NCBI RefSeq assembly: GCF_003228315.1
Contig: NZ_CP029693.1
Span: forward strand, 6,110,501 to 6,174,500
Direction: 5' to 3'
Origin: Pseudomonas putida
GTDB lineage: Bacteria > Pseudomonadota > Gammaproteobacteria > Pseudomonadales > Pseudomonadaceae
DNA: 64,000 nucleotides
Part shown: one piece after another, positions 17,997 to 26,494 of the stretch
How positions within the stretch are numbered: position 1 is the stretch's first letter
Layout of the letters: the number at the start of each line of letters is the position of its first letter
Notes under the pieces: generated by a model
Seen by the model: only the letters and a program-made list of their open reading frames with translations
Databases searched by the model: none
What the model was told of the DNA's origin: nothing
Made by a program: the position numbers and the translations under genes

Positions 17997-18120
17997 GGGA
18001 TGGCCAGGCAGGCCGGTAATTCGGTTTTGGTTCATCTTGCGCCTGGCATTCGCCAGTAGCGTTCATATTTTTTCCTGAAGTCCCGCCAGCTTAGCCTGTT
18101 AAACAAAGGCTGCGGTGAAT
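17969..18120 (-). ncRNA. Candidate small RNA or peptide leader transcript
   Basis: The region right of the leftward terminator contains, on the minus strand, an AGGAAAAAAT-ATG (ATG at 18066) and a tight hairpin CTGGC-GAAT-GCCAG (18043-18056). The ATG frame runs open through the terminator without a stop, which argues against a real peptide and for a structured RNA of about 100-140 nt. The 5' end is a guess; a TAAGCT -10-like box lies near 18090. I could not match it to a known sRNA. Confidence 0.35.
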
Positions 18121-18279
18121 TAGGGCGACTTTTCTAATGATTGATCCTATGAATGTCTCTACATGCAAACGCATGTAACAGGCCGTTGTCCTACAGAAAT
18201 GACCGCGAAGTCGCGTTTCAACCCGCATTTAGGGCGATTGACAATTGGCGGAAATTCCGTGAAGGTGGCGTACCCAAAT

Positions 18280-18293
18280 CAAACGGGCGTATG
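18280..18293. promoter_or_regulatory. Candidate PsrA operator upstream of fadBA
   Basis: CAAAC-GGGC-GTATG resembles the PsrA consensus (G/C)AAAC-N2-4-GTTT(G/C) with one mismatch in the second half. PsrA is known to control fadBA in P. aeruginosa. The site lies about 160 bp before the fadB start. Inference only. Confidence 0.4.
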
Positions 18294-18454
18294 AATTGAG
18301 CGTTTGTATTACACACCGCTCCTACAGAATCCCGACTATCGCGTTGGCGGGTGTGCCGGGTGGATTGGCGTAGCATCGACGATTGACGTCCCTGCCAGCC
18401 CTTCGCCTGCTTCCAACGTGTACTGTTCAGCTTCCATATCGTGGAGATCAGTTG

Positions 18455-20602
18455 ATGATTTACGAAGGTAAAGCCATCACGGTTAAGGCTCTTGAAAGTG
18501 GCATCGTCGAACTGAAGTTCGACCTCAAGGGTGAGTCCGTCAACAAGTTCAACCGTCTAACCCTGAACGAACTGCGTCAGGCCGTGGACGCCATCAAGGC
18601 AGATGCTTCGATCAAGGGCGTGATCGTCAGCAGTGGCAAGGACGTGTTCATCGTCGGCGCCGACATCACCGAATTTGTCGACAACTTCAAGCTGCCGGAT
18701 GCAGAGCTTGTTGCTGGCAATCTCGAAGCGAACAAGATTTTCAGCGATTTCGAAGACCTCAATGTTCCGACCGTTGCCGCGATCAATGGCATCGCGCTGG
18801 GTGGCGGCCTGGAAATGTGCCTGGCCGCGGATTACCGCGTCATGTCCACCAGCGCCAAGATCGGCCTGCCGGAAGTCAAGCTGGGCATCTACCCGGGCTT
18901 CGGCGGCACTGTGCGTCTGCCGCGCCTGATTGGCGTCGACAACGCCATCGAGTGGATTGCCGCCGGCAAGGAAAACCGTGCTGAAGACGCGCTGAAAGTT
19001 GGCACCGTCGACGCCGTGGTTGCCCCGGAAAATCTGCAACAAGCTGCCCTGGAACTGATCAAGCGTGCCATTTCCGGCGAGTTCGATTTCAAGGCCAAGC
19101 GTCAGCCGAAGCTGGAAAAGCTCAAGCTGAATGCGATCGAACAAATGATGGCTTTCGAAACCGCCAAAGGTTTCGTTGCCGGCCAGGCGGGTCCGAACTA
19201 CCCGGCGCCGGTTGAAGCGATCAAGACCATCCAGAAAGCCGCGAACTTCGGTCGTGACAAGGCGCTGGAAGTCGAGGCCGCCGGTTTCGTGAAACTGGCG
19301 AAGACCTCGGCCGCACAAAGCCTGATTGGTCTGTTCCTGAACGACCAGGAGCTGAAGAAAAAGGCCAAGGCCTACGACGAAATCGCCAAGGACGTGAAGC
19401 AGGCCGCCGTACTGGGCGCCGGCATCATGGGTGGCGGTATCGCCTATCAGTCGGCCTCCAAAGGCACGCCGATCCTGATGAAGGACATCAACGAACACGG
19501 TATCGAGCAGGGGTTGGCTGAAGCCGCCAAACTGCTGGTCGGCCGTGTCGATAAAGGCCGCATGACTGCCGCGAAAATGGCGGAAGTGCTCAACGGCATT
19601 CGTCCGACCCTGTCCTACGGTGACTTCGGTCATGTGGACCTGGTGGTTGAAGCGGTCGTCGAGAACCCGAAGGTCAAGCAAGCCGTTCTGGCGGAAGTCG
19701 AAGCTCAGGTTAAAGAAGGCACGATTCTCGCCTCGAACACCTCGACCATTTCCATCAGCCTGCTGGCCAAGGCCCTCAAGCATCCGGAAAACTTCGTCGG
19801 CATGCACTTCTTCAACCCGGTGCACATGATGCCGCTGGTGGAAGTGATCCGTGGCGAGAAGTCCAGCGAGCTGGCAGTTGCCACCACCGTTGCCTACGCC
19901 AAGAAAATGGGCAAGAACCCGATCGTGGTCAATGACTGCCCGGGCTTCCTGGTCAACCGTGTCCTGTTCCCGTACTTCGGCGGTTTCGCCAAGCTGGTCA
20001 GCGCCGGCGTCGACTTCGTGCGCATCGACAAGGTCATGGAAAAATTCGGCTGGCCGATGGGCCCGGCGTACCTGATGGACGTGGTCGGCATCGACACTGG
20101 CCACCACGGTCGCGACGTAATGGCTGAAGGCTTTCCGGACCGCATGCAGGACGACCGTCGTTCGGCTGTCGACGTACTGTACGAAGCCAAGCGCCTGGGC
20201 CAGAAGAACGGCAAGGGCTTCTACGTCTACGAGACCGACAAGAAGGGCAAGCAGAAGAAAGTCGCCGATCCTTCGGTGCTGGAAGTGCTCAAGCCAATCG
20301 TCTTTGAACAGCGCGAAGTCACTGACGAAGACATCATCAACTGGATGATGATCCCGCTGTGCCTGGAAACCGTGCGTTGCCTGGAAGACGGCATCGTCGA
20401 AACCGCTGCCGAAGCCGACATGGGTCTGGTCTACGGTATTGGTTTCCCTCCATTCCGTGGCGGTGCGCTGCGCTACATCGATTCGATCGGTGTTGCAGAG
20501 TTCGTTGCCCTGGCTGACCAGTACGCTGATTTGGGCGCGCTGTACCACCCGACCGCGAAGCTGCGCGAAATGGCCAAGAACGGCCAGAGCTTCTTCGGTT
20601 AA
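18455..20602 (+). CDS. fadB: Fatty acid oxidation complex subunit alpha
   Basis: A 715-residue multifunctional cytoplasmic enzyme of beta-oxidation. The N-terminal crotonase domain (about 1-190) carries enoyl-CoA hydratase/isomerase activity, with oxyanion-hole segments around FIVGADI and INGIALGGGLEM. The NAD-binding 3-hydroxyacyl-CoA dehydrogenase domain starts near residue 315 (VLGAGIMGGGIAYQSASKG), with the dehydrogenase signature around HFFNPVHMMPLVE. The length is standard. The start at 18455 follows GTGGAGATCAGTTG. It forms an operon with fadA 29 bp downstream, giving the alpha2-beta2 complex. Confidence 0.97.
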   Translation: MIYEGKAITVKALESGIVELKFDLKGESVNKFNRLTLNELRQAVDAIKADASIKGVIVSSGKDVFIVGADITEFVDNFKLPDAELVAGNLEANKIFSDFEDLNVPTVAAINGIALGGGLEMCLAADYRVMSTSAKIGLPEVKLGIYPGFGGTVRLPRLIGVDNAIEWIAAGKENRAEDALKVGTVDAVVAPENLQQAALELIKRAISGEFDFKAKRQPKLEKLKLNAIEQMMAFETAKGFVAGQAGPNYPAPVEAIKTIQKAANFGRDKALEVEAAGFVKLAKTSAAQSLIGLFLNDQELKKKAKAYDEIAKDVKQAAVLGAGIMGGGIAYQSASKGTPILMKDINEHGIEQGLAEAAKLLVGRVDKGRMTAAKMAEVLNGIRPTLSYGDFGHVDLVVEAVVENPKVKQAVLAEVEAQVKEGTILASNTSTISISLLAKALKHPENFVGMHFFNPVHMMPLVEVIRGEKSSELAVATTVAYAKKMGKNPIVVNDCPGFLVNRVLFPYFGGFAKLVSAGVDFVRIDKVMEKFGWPMGPAYLMDVVGIDTGHHGRDVMAEGFPDRMQDDRRSAVDVLYEAKRLGQKNGKGFYVYETDKKGKQKKVADPSVLEVLKPIVFEQREVTDEDIINWMMIPLCLETVRCLEDGIVETAAEADMGLVYGIGFPPFRGGALRYIDSIGVAEFVALADQYADLGALYHPTAKLREMAKNGQSFFG

Positions 20603-20631
20603 GCGCCCCCAACTAGAGTGAGAGTGAACTT

Positions 20632-21807
20632 ATGAGCTTGAATCCTAGAGACGTCGTGATTGTCGACTTCGGTCGTACTCCGATGGGCCGCTCCAAGGGC
20701 GGCATGCACCGCAACACCCGCGCCGAAGACATGTCGGCGCACCTGATCAGCAAACTGCTGGAACGCAACACCAAGGTCGACCCGAACGAAGTCGAAGACG
20801 TGATCTGGGGCTGTGTGAACCAGACCCTGGAGCAGGGTTGGAACATCGCCCGCATGGCGTCCTTGATGACCCAGATCCCGCACACGTCGGCTGCCCAGAC
20901 CGTCAGCCGCCTGTGTGGCTCGTCCATGAGTGCGCTGCACACTGCGGCACAAGCGATCATGTCGGGCAACGGTGACGTTTTCGTCGTTGGCGGCGTCGAG
21001 CATATGGGCCACGTGAGCATGATGCACGGGGTCGATCCGAACCCGCACATGTCGCTGTACGCGGCTAAAGCTTCGGGCATGATGGGCCTGACCGCGGAAA
21101 TGCTCGGCAAAATGCACGGCATTACCCGCGAACAACAGGACGCCTTCGGCCTGCGCTCCCACCAACTCGCTCACAAGGCGACGGTGGAAGGCAAGTTCAA
21201 GGATGAAATCATCCCGATGCAGGGCTATGACGAGAACGGTTTCCTGAAACTGTTCGACTACGACGAAACCATTCGTCCGGAAACCACCCTGGAAAGCCTG
21301 GCGACTCTGAAGCCGGCGTTCAATCCGAAAGGTGGTACCGTGACGGCCGGTACTTCGTCGCAGATCACCGATGGTGCTTCGTGCATGATCGTGATGTCGG
21401 CGCAGCGCGCACAGGACCTGGGTATCCAGCCTATGGCTGTGATTCGCTCGATGGCAGTAGCAGGTGTGGATCCGGCGATCATGGGCTATGGTCCAGTACC
21501 GGCTACACAAAAAGCACTGAAGCGCGCGGGCCTGGGTATCAACGATATCGACTTCTTCGAGCTCAACGAAGCTTTCGCCGCACAGGCCCTGCCAGTGCTG
21601 AAAGACCTGAAAGTGCTCGACAAGATGAACGAGAAGGTTAACCTGCACGGCGGCGCGATTGCCCTGGGTCACCCGTTCGGTTGCTCCGGTGCCCGGATTT
21701 CCGGCACTTTGCTTAATGTGATGAAGCAAAATGGCGGGACCCTCGGGGTAGCCACCATGTGCATTGGCCTCGGCCAAGGCATCACCACCGTCTTCGAACG
21801 CGTTTAA
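20632..21807 (+). CDS. fadA: 3-ketoacyl-CoA thiolase, fatty acid oxidation complex subunit beta
   Basis: A 391-residue thiolase that cleaves 3-ketoacyl-CoA with CoA to acetyl-CoA and a shortened acyl-CoA. The nucleophilic Cys is in SRLCGSSM (about residue 95). The C-terminal catalytic His and Cys are in ALGHPFGCSGAR and ATMCIGLGQG. It lies 29 bp after fadB with its own site (GAGTGAGAGTGAACTT) and ends at a strong terminator, so fadBA is a two-gene operon. Confidence 0.97.
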   Translation: MSLNPRDVVIVDFGRTPMGRSKGGMHRNTRAEDMSAHLISKLLERNTKVDPNEVEDVIWGCVNQTLEQGWNIARMASLMTQIPHTSAAQTVSRLCGSSMSALHTAAQAIMSGNGDVFVVGGVEHMGHVSMMHGVDPNPHMSLYAAKASGMMGLTAEMLGKMHGITREQQDAFGLRSHQLAHKATVEGKFKDEIIPMQGYDENGFLKLFDYDETIRPETTLESLATLKPAFNPKGGTVTAGTSSQITDGASCMIVMSAQRAQDLGIQPMAVIRSMAVAGVDPAIMGYGPVPATQKALKRAGLGINDIDFFELNEAFAAQALPVLKDLKVLDKMNEKVNLHGGAIALGHPFGCSGARISGTLLNVMKQNGGTLGVATMCIGLGQGITTVFERV

Positions 21808-21822
21808 GCGCGCCGTTGACGG

Positions 21823-21855
21823 AAGCCGGGGCCAAGTGCCCCGGTTTTTGTTTTT
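21823..21855 (+). terminator. Rho-independent terminator of fadBA
   Basis: Stem CCGGGGC/GCCCCGG with a 6-nt loop followed by TTTTTGTTTTT. It begins 16 bp past the fadA stop. Confidence 0.9.
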
Positions 21856-21906
21856 CCGGGCTTTATTTGTTTTTATTTTTGAAAAAATTTGAGTGAGGGC
21901 CGAAGC

Positions 21907-22143
21907 ATGCCGATACAACCAGGGCTCTACCAACATTACAAAGGTCCGCAGTACCGCGTATTCAGTGTTGCGCGGCATTCGGAAACCGAAGAGGAAGTGG
22001 TCTTTTACCAAGCCCTGTATGGCGATTACGGCTTTTGGGTACGTCCCTTGAGCATGTTCCTTGAGTCGGTCGAAGTTGACGGAGAGCAGGTGCCACGCTT
22101 TGCTTTGATGCAGGCCGAAGAGAGCCTTTTTACCAAGCCATGA
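21907..22143 (+). CDS. DUF1653 domain protein
   Basis: A 78-residue soluble protein matching the DUF1653 pattern: an N-terminal QPGLYQHYKGPQYRV (G-x-Y-x-H-x-K-G-x-x-Y) and the central EEEVVFYQALYGDYGFWVRP. It is one compact domain, usually standing alone, with no established function. The ATG at 21907 gives the conserved start; a TTG six codons upstream is possible. It lies between the fadBA terminator and the topA promoter. Confidence 0.85.
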   Translation: MPIQPGLYQHYKGPQYRVFSVARHSETEEEVVFYQALYGDYGFWVRPLSMFLESVEVDGEQVPRFALMQAEESLFTKP

Positions 22144-22168
22144 GCTGAGTGCGCGCAGAACCCTGCGC

Positions 22169-22197
22169 TTGACCTCACCTTGTAGCCACTATATATA
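22169..22197 (+). promoter_or_regulatory. Sigma-70-type promoter of topA
   Basis: A -35 TTGACC (22169-22174) and a -10 TATATA (22192-22197) with 17-bp spacing, about 60 bp before the topA ATG. The AT-rich ACTATATATAGC stands out against the GC-rich surroundings. Confidence 0.6.
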
Positions 22198-22257
22198 GCG
22201 GTGCCGCGTCAGGCGCCAACCGCCTTTCACTTCTAGAATTCAGGAATTTTCTGATCC

Positions 22258-24885
22258 ATGGGCAAATCGCTGGTCATTGTGGAATCCCCGGCTAAGGCCA
22301 AGACCATCAACAAGTATCTGGGCAACCAATACGTGGTGAAGTCGAGTATCGGCCATATCCGAGACCTGCCCACCAGCGGTTCGGCGAGTGCCACCAAAGA
22401 GCCGGCCGCCAAGCGTGGCAAGGCTGCTGCGGGCGAAGCGCCGGCACTGTCGCCGAAAGAAAAGGCACGCAAGCAGCTGGTTGCTCGCATGGGCGTCGAT
22501 CCCGATCACGGCTGGAAGGCCAAGTACGAGATCCTTCCAGGCAAGGAAAAGGTCATCGAAGAGCTGCGACGGCTCGCCAAGGATGCTGACACCATCTATC
22601 TCGCAACCGACTTGGATCGCGAGGGGGAAGCCATTGCCTGGCACCTGCGCGAAGCCATCGGTGGTGATGACAGCCGCTACAAGCGCGTGGTGTTCAACGA
22701 AATCACCAAGAAAGCGATTCAGGAAGCCTTCTCCGAGCCGGGCGAGCTGGACATCGATCGTGTCAACGCTCAGCAGGCGCGTCGTTTCCTCGACCGCGTG
22801 GTGGGTTACATGGTTTCGCCGCTGCTGTGGGCCAAGATCGCTCGTGGCCTGTCCGCCGGTCGCGTGCAGTCGGTTGCAGTGAAGCTGGTGGTCGAGCGTG
22901 AGCGTGAAATCCGCGCGTTCATCCCGGAAGAATACTGGGAAGTCCATGCTGATCTGGGTACCGCCAAGGGCGCTACCGTGCGTTTCGACGTCGCTCGCGA
23001 GAAAGGTGAAGCCTTCAAGCCGCTGAACGAAGCCCAGGCCATGGCCGCGCTGGAAAAGCTCAAGGCCTCCAGCTACAGCATCGTCAAGCGTGAAGACAAA
23101 CCGACCAGCAGCAAGCCATCGGCACCGTTCATTACTTCCACCCTGCAACAGGCCGCGAGCAACCGCCTGGGCTTCGGTGTGAAGAAAACCATGATGATGG
23201 CCCAGCGCTTGTACGAAGCGGGCTACATCACTTATATGCGTACCGACTCCACCAACCTCTCGGCCGATGCCGTGGCGATGGCGCGTACCTATATTGAAGA
23301 TGAGTTCGGCAAGAAATACCTGCCGGATACCCCGAACGTCTACAGCAGCAAGGAAGGCGCTCAGGAGGCTCACGAAGCGATTCGTCCATCCGACGCCAAT
23401 ACCACGCCGAGCAAGCTGTCGGGGATGGAGCGTGATGCCGAGCGTCTGTACGAGCTGATCTGGCGCCAGTTCCTCGCTTGCCAAATGCTGCCTGCGCAAT
23501 ACCTGTCGACCACGGTCACCGTGGGTGCCGGCGACTTCGAGCTGCGTGCCAAGGGCCGTATCCTCAAGTTCGACGGTTACACCCGCGTCCTGCCGCAAAT
23601 TGCCAAGCCAGGCGATGACGATGTACTGCCGGACATGGCCCAGGGCGATGCGATGAAGCTGATCAAGCTTGATCCGACCCAGCACTTCACCAAGCCGCCG
23701 GCGCGCTACTCGGAAGCCAGCCTGGTCAAGGAAATGGAAAAACGCGGTATTGGTCGTCCTTCGACCTACGCGGCGATCATTTCCACTATCCAGGATCGTG
23801 GCTACGTGACGCTGCACAACCGTCGTTTCTATTCGGAAAAGATGGGCGATATCGTCACAGAGCGTCTGGCAGAGAGCTTCTCCAACCTGATGGACTACGG
23901 CTTTACCGCCGGCATGGAAGAGCATCTCGATGACGTGGCTCAGGGCGAGCGCGACTGGAAGAACGTACTCGACGAGTTCTATGGCGACTTCAAGAAAAAA
24001 CTCGAAGTAGCCGAGAGCCCGGAAAATGGCATGCGTGCCAACCAGCCGGTGATGACTAATATTCCGTGCACCACATGCGGTCGTCCGATGCAGATTCGCA
24101 CGGCGTCGACTGGCGTGTTCCTCGGTTGCTCGGGCTACAGCCTGCCGCCGAAAGAGCGTTGCAAGGCGACCGTCAACCTGGTGCCCGGCGATGAAATCGC
24201 CGCGGACGATGAGGGTGAGTCGGAGTCGCTGGTTTTGCGTGGCAAGCATCGTTGCCCGATCTGCAGCACGGCGATGGACGCTTACCTGCTCGATGAGAAG
24301 CGCAAACTGCACATCTGCGGCAACAACCCCGATTGCGATGGCTACGAAATCGAAGAGGGTGTCTATCGCATCAAGGGCTATGAAGGTCCAAGCCTGGAGT
24401 GCGACAAGTGTGGCAGCGAGATGCAGCTCAAGACCGGCCGTTTCGGCAAGTTCTTCGGTTGCACCAACGCGACCTGCAAGAACACCCGCAAGCTGCTCAA
24501 GAGCGGTGACGCGGCGCCGCCGAAGATGGACCCGGTGAAGATGCCTGAGCTGAAATGCGAAAAGGTCAACGACACCTACATCCTGCGTGACGGTGCGTCC
24601 GGCCTGTTCCTGGCAGCCAGTCAGTTCCCGAAAAACCGTGAGACCCGTGCTCCGCTGGTGATGGAAATCATCCCGCACAAGGACGAGATCGATCCGAAGT
24701 ACCACTTCCTTTGTGAAGCGCCGAAGAAAGATCCCGATGGTCTGCCGGCTGTAATCCGTTACAGCCGCAAGACCAAGGAGCAATACGTACAGTCCGAAGT
24801 CGACGGCAAGCCGACGGGCTGGAAAGCGTACTACGACGGTGGCAAGTGGACCGTTGAAGACAAGCGTCCTGCCGCGAAGTCTTGA
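22258..24885 (+). CDS. topA: DNA topoisomerase I
   Basis: An 875-residue type IA topoisomerase that relaxes negative supercoils. The TOPRIM domain opens with SLVIVESPAKAKTI and contains the acidic cluster TDLDREGEAIAWH. The catalytic tyrosine is Tyr326 in GYITYMRTDS. Three C-terminal Cys4-type zinc-ribbon repeats are visible, at about residues 600-640 (CTTCGRP), 662-690 (CPICS) and 710-745 (CDKCGSEM), followed by a further basic tail. Length and architecture are those of the gammaproteobacterial enzyme. It has its own promoter and terminator. Confidence 0.97.
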   Translation: MGKSLVIVESPAKAKTINKYLGNQYVVKSSIGHIRDLPTSGSASATKEPAAKRGKAAAGEAPALSPKEKARKQLVARMGVDPDHGWKAKYEILPGKEKVIEELRRLAKDADTIYLATDLDREGEAIAWHLREAIGGDDSRYKRVVFNEITKKAIQEAFSEPGELDIDRVNAQQARRFLDRVVGYMVSPLLWAKIARGLSAGRVQSVAVKLVVEREREIRAFIPEEYWEVHADLGTAKGATVRFDVAREKGEAFKPLNEAQAMAALEKLKASSYSIVKREDKPTSSKPSAPFITSTLQQAASNRLGFGVKKTMMMAQRLYEAGYITYMRTDSTNLSADAVAMARTYIEDEFGKKYLPDTPNVYSSKEGAQEAHEAIRPSDANTTPSKLSGMERDAERLYELIWRQFLACQMLPAQYLSTTVTVGAGDFELRAKGRILKFDGYTRVLPQIAKPGDDDVLPDMAQGDAMKLIKLDPTQHFTKPPARYSEASLVKEMEKRGIGRPSTYAAIISTIQDRGYVTLHNRRFYSEKMGDIVTERLAESFSNLMDYGFTAGMEEHLDDVAQGERDWKNVLDEFYGDFKKKLEVAESPENGMRANQPVMTNIPCTTCGRPMQIRTASTGVFLGCSGYSLPPKERCKATVNLVPGDEIAADDEGESESLVLRGKHRCPICSTAMDAYLLDEKRKLHICGNNPDCDGYEIEEGVYRIKGYEGPSLECDKCGSEMQLKTGRFGKFFGCTNATCKNTRKLLKSGDAAPPKMDPVKMPELKCEKVNDTYILRDGASGLFLAASQFPKNRETRAPLVMEIIPHKDEIDPKYHFLCEAPKKDPDGLPAVIRYSRKTKEQYVQSEVDGKPTGWKAYYDGGKWTVEDKRPAAKS

Positions 24886-24900
24886 TCGGAGCTGTATAGA

Positions 24901-24932
24901 AAAGGCCGCATGCAACCATGCGGCCTTTTTTT
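24901..24932 (+). terminator. Rho-independent terminator of topA
   Basis: Stem GGCCGCATG/CATGCGGCC with loop CAAC followed by a T run, 16 bp after the topA stop. Confidence 0.9.
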
Positions 24933-25010
24933 GCGCTTGCGGTGGACTTGGTTGATCCACGACACTGTTCGACCTGCATGAAGCATTATTTCGTTGTGGA
25001 GGCTGCCGTC

Positions 25011-25535
25011 ATGGCCCACGAACTCTATACCCGTACCAACCAGAAGATCTATTTCGCCGGCCTTTCCCTGGAGGCGCTAGCCAAGGCTGAAGAGGCGCGG
25101 GCGATGAATTCCCTGGCGTTGATCCAGGCGGGCCGCGAATCGGCGTTGTTCCATCTGTACGGCGCCTTGCTGGGGCTGTGCCATGAAATCGCCGGGTTCT
25201 ATCGTTTGCCGCAGGCCAATGCTATCCGGGCGGAGTCGCTGCTGACTCGCGAGGTGCTGGAAAGCATCGCCATTCCGGAAATGGCCGAGATGGTCGAGCT
25301 GGCCAACAACCCCGAAACCTGGCTGGCCAAGCTGCTGGCGGCTCACAACGCGCTGTTCCAGCCGCCACGAGCTCCACATAAGCCCAAGGGGGACGTGACA
25401 CAGCCTTTGATTCTGGCTGTCAATCTGGATGAAGAAGAGGCGCCCGAGGAATTGAGCCGGGAAGAGCTGGAGAGTTGGCGTCAGAACCTCAAGAGCCTCG
25501 CAATCCGTTTTCGAGAAGGCTTGAACGAGTGCTGA
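25011..25535 (+). CDS. DUF6586 family protein
   Basis: A 174-residue soluble, largely alpha-helical protein with no signal or membrane segment. It begins AHELYTRTNQKIYFAGLSLE and ends in a Glu-rich helical tail. I recall an equivalent gene between topA and lexA in other pseudomonads, where it is annotated only as a conserved family. The start at 25011 follows TGTGGAGGCTGCCGTC and excludes a longer frame that would begin inside the topA terminator. Function unknown. Confidence 0.75.
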   Translation: MAHELYTRTNQKIYFAGLSLEALAKAEEARAMNSLALIQAGRESALFHLYGALLGLCHEIAGFYRLPQANAIRAESLLTREVLESIAIPEMAEMVELANNPETWLAKLLAAHNALFQPPRAPHKPKGDVTQPLILAVNLDEEEAPEELSREELESWRQNLKSLAIRFREGLNEC

Positions 25536-25690
25536 AGGTTGGGGGTCTTTGACGGGCAGTAGCCAAAGATCGCCATTTCAGTGAGGGGAGTTGTCGGATA
25601 TTTCTCTTCGTGATGGCAGTTGGTCAAGATCCCGAGCGAAGCCTGCTTGATGGCTATATAATCCCCGCCTTTCTTGGAGAACACACCTTT

Positions 25691-25924
25691 ATGCCAACGT
25701 CCTTTTTAGAAATTGTCGAGTTACCAGACGGCCGAATCGAGCTGCGCAGGGCCGAGGACGAGGGTTCTCTGGTTACTTTGGATTTCTCCGAGGATGCCAA
25801 GGCGTTCCTGCAAGGCCAGCACGTCGAGGTTGCCAAGGCGATGCTGAGCGTTGGTGTTCAGATGGCCGGGCGACTGGTTGAAGGTGAGCTGGACAAGGAA
25901 GAGGGGCCTCGGGTCCTTCATTGA
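25691..25924 (+). CDS. Small conserved hypothetical protein
   Basis: A 77-residue acidic soluble protein (MPTSFLEIVELPDGRIELRR...), probably a small alpha/beta fold. No domain is recognised. The ATG at 25691 follows TTGGAGAACACACCTTT, and a near-consensus TATAAT (25657-25662) lies 29 bp upstream, so it probably has its own short promoter. It is conserved in this position next to sulA-lexA in Pseudomonas as far as I recall. It converges with sulA. Confidence 0.75.
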   Translation: MPTSFLEIVELPDGRIELRRAEDEGSLVTLDFSEDAKAFLQGQHVEVAKAMLSVGVQMAGRLVEGELDKEEGPRVLH

Positions 25925-25961
25925 TCCCGCCTGTCGGTTTTTACCGACATCGTCACAGATT

Positions 25962-25985
25962 GGCTTCTCTGCCCCAGGAGAAGCC
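25962..25985. terminator. Possible hairpin terminator between converging genes
   Basis: Perfect 8-bp inverted repeat GGCTTCTC/GAGAAGCC with an 8-nt loop between the 77-residue gene and sulA. There is no T run on either side, so its role as a terminator is uncertain. Confidence 0.4.
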
Positions 25986-26007
25986 CTGCGCCGCTCCAGG
26001 CGCAACG

Positions 26008-26484
26008 TTAACCCAGACGAATATTCAGGCTTTGTGCGTCCCCGGTCCGGGCGGCGCTGATCAGCTGTTGGCGCGAGGCTGTGCTCAGGGGGTTGAGCCA
26101 GCTGACGACCGTGTGGCTGCGGCCAAGGCGAAGAGCCTCGCAGGTTAACTGCTGGGCACTTTGGGTGCCGCGCGGTTGCAGTAGAAGAATTCGCTCGCGA
26201 TTGAGGCCGGCGTCCCTCAGCCAGGCCTGGGTCACGCTGGCGGGTGGTGCGATCAACGTCAACCAGCGCGCATCCTGGTCCTGGCTCAGTTCCCTGAGGA
26301 TCGGTGCCAGAAGATTCAGGCAGTTCCCGGCTGCACCTCGTAGAGACAACTCACTGAAAACCTCGGGTTCGGCGCTCCAGGGCGACTCGACCACTTCGTT
26401 CAGGATCGGCGCCAGTGGTTGCGCCAGGAATGCCTCGAACAGCAATGGCAGTTGGGCTTGCTGTGATGTGTGCGGGAACTGCAT
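26008..26484 (-). CDS. sulA: SOS cell division inhibitor, SulA family
   Basis: A 158-residue cytoplasmic protein of the SulA/RecA-like fold. SulA binds FtsZ and blocks septation during DNA damage. The family pattern is visible in LAPILRELSQDQDARWLTLIAPP, the central LLQPRGTQSAQQLTCEALRLGRSHTVVSWLNPL, and the basic SRQQLISAAR. It lies 10 bp after lexA with a strong AAGGAGG site, so it is co-transcribed with lexA under the LexA boxes, as in other pseudomonads. Confidence 0.88.
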   Translation of the reverse strand: MQFPHTSQQAQLPLLFEAFLAQPLAPILNEVVESPWSAEPEVFSELSLRGAAGNCLNLLAPILRELSQDQDARWLTLIAPPASVTQAWLRDAGLNRERILLLQPRGTQSAQQLTCEALRLGRSHTVVSWLNPLSTASRQQLISAARTGDAQSLNIRLG

Positions 26485-26494
26485 AAAGCCTCCT

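Larger units (their letters stand above)
17881..18454. other. 574-bp gap between the small membrane protein and fadB
   Basis: In order, this gap holds a REP pair, a leftward terminator with a possible small leftward transcript, a perfect ACATGC-AAAC-GCATGT dyad at 18161-18176, and a PsrA-like CAAAC-GGGC-GTATG at 18280-18293 upstream of fadB. No ORF with good coding character is seen on the plus strand. Confidence 0.6.

Noticed and set aside
17689..18066. 125-codon minus-strand frame near the leftward terminator
   Set aside because: It runs through the terminator and the REP pair and into the end of the membrane-protein gene, so it cannot be a protein as read. The start region is kept only as a possible small RNA.
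18557..20548. Minus-strand frame opposite fadB
   Set aside because: FadB is intact. The antisense frame is His/Gln/Val-rich with no domain.
22240..24960. Very long minus-strand frame (906 codons) opposite topA
   Set aside because: TopA is complete and well supported on the plus strand; the opposite frame is the usual GC-skew artefact.
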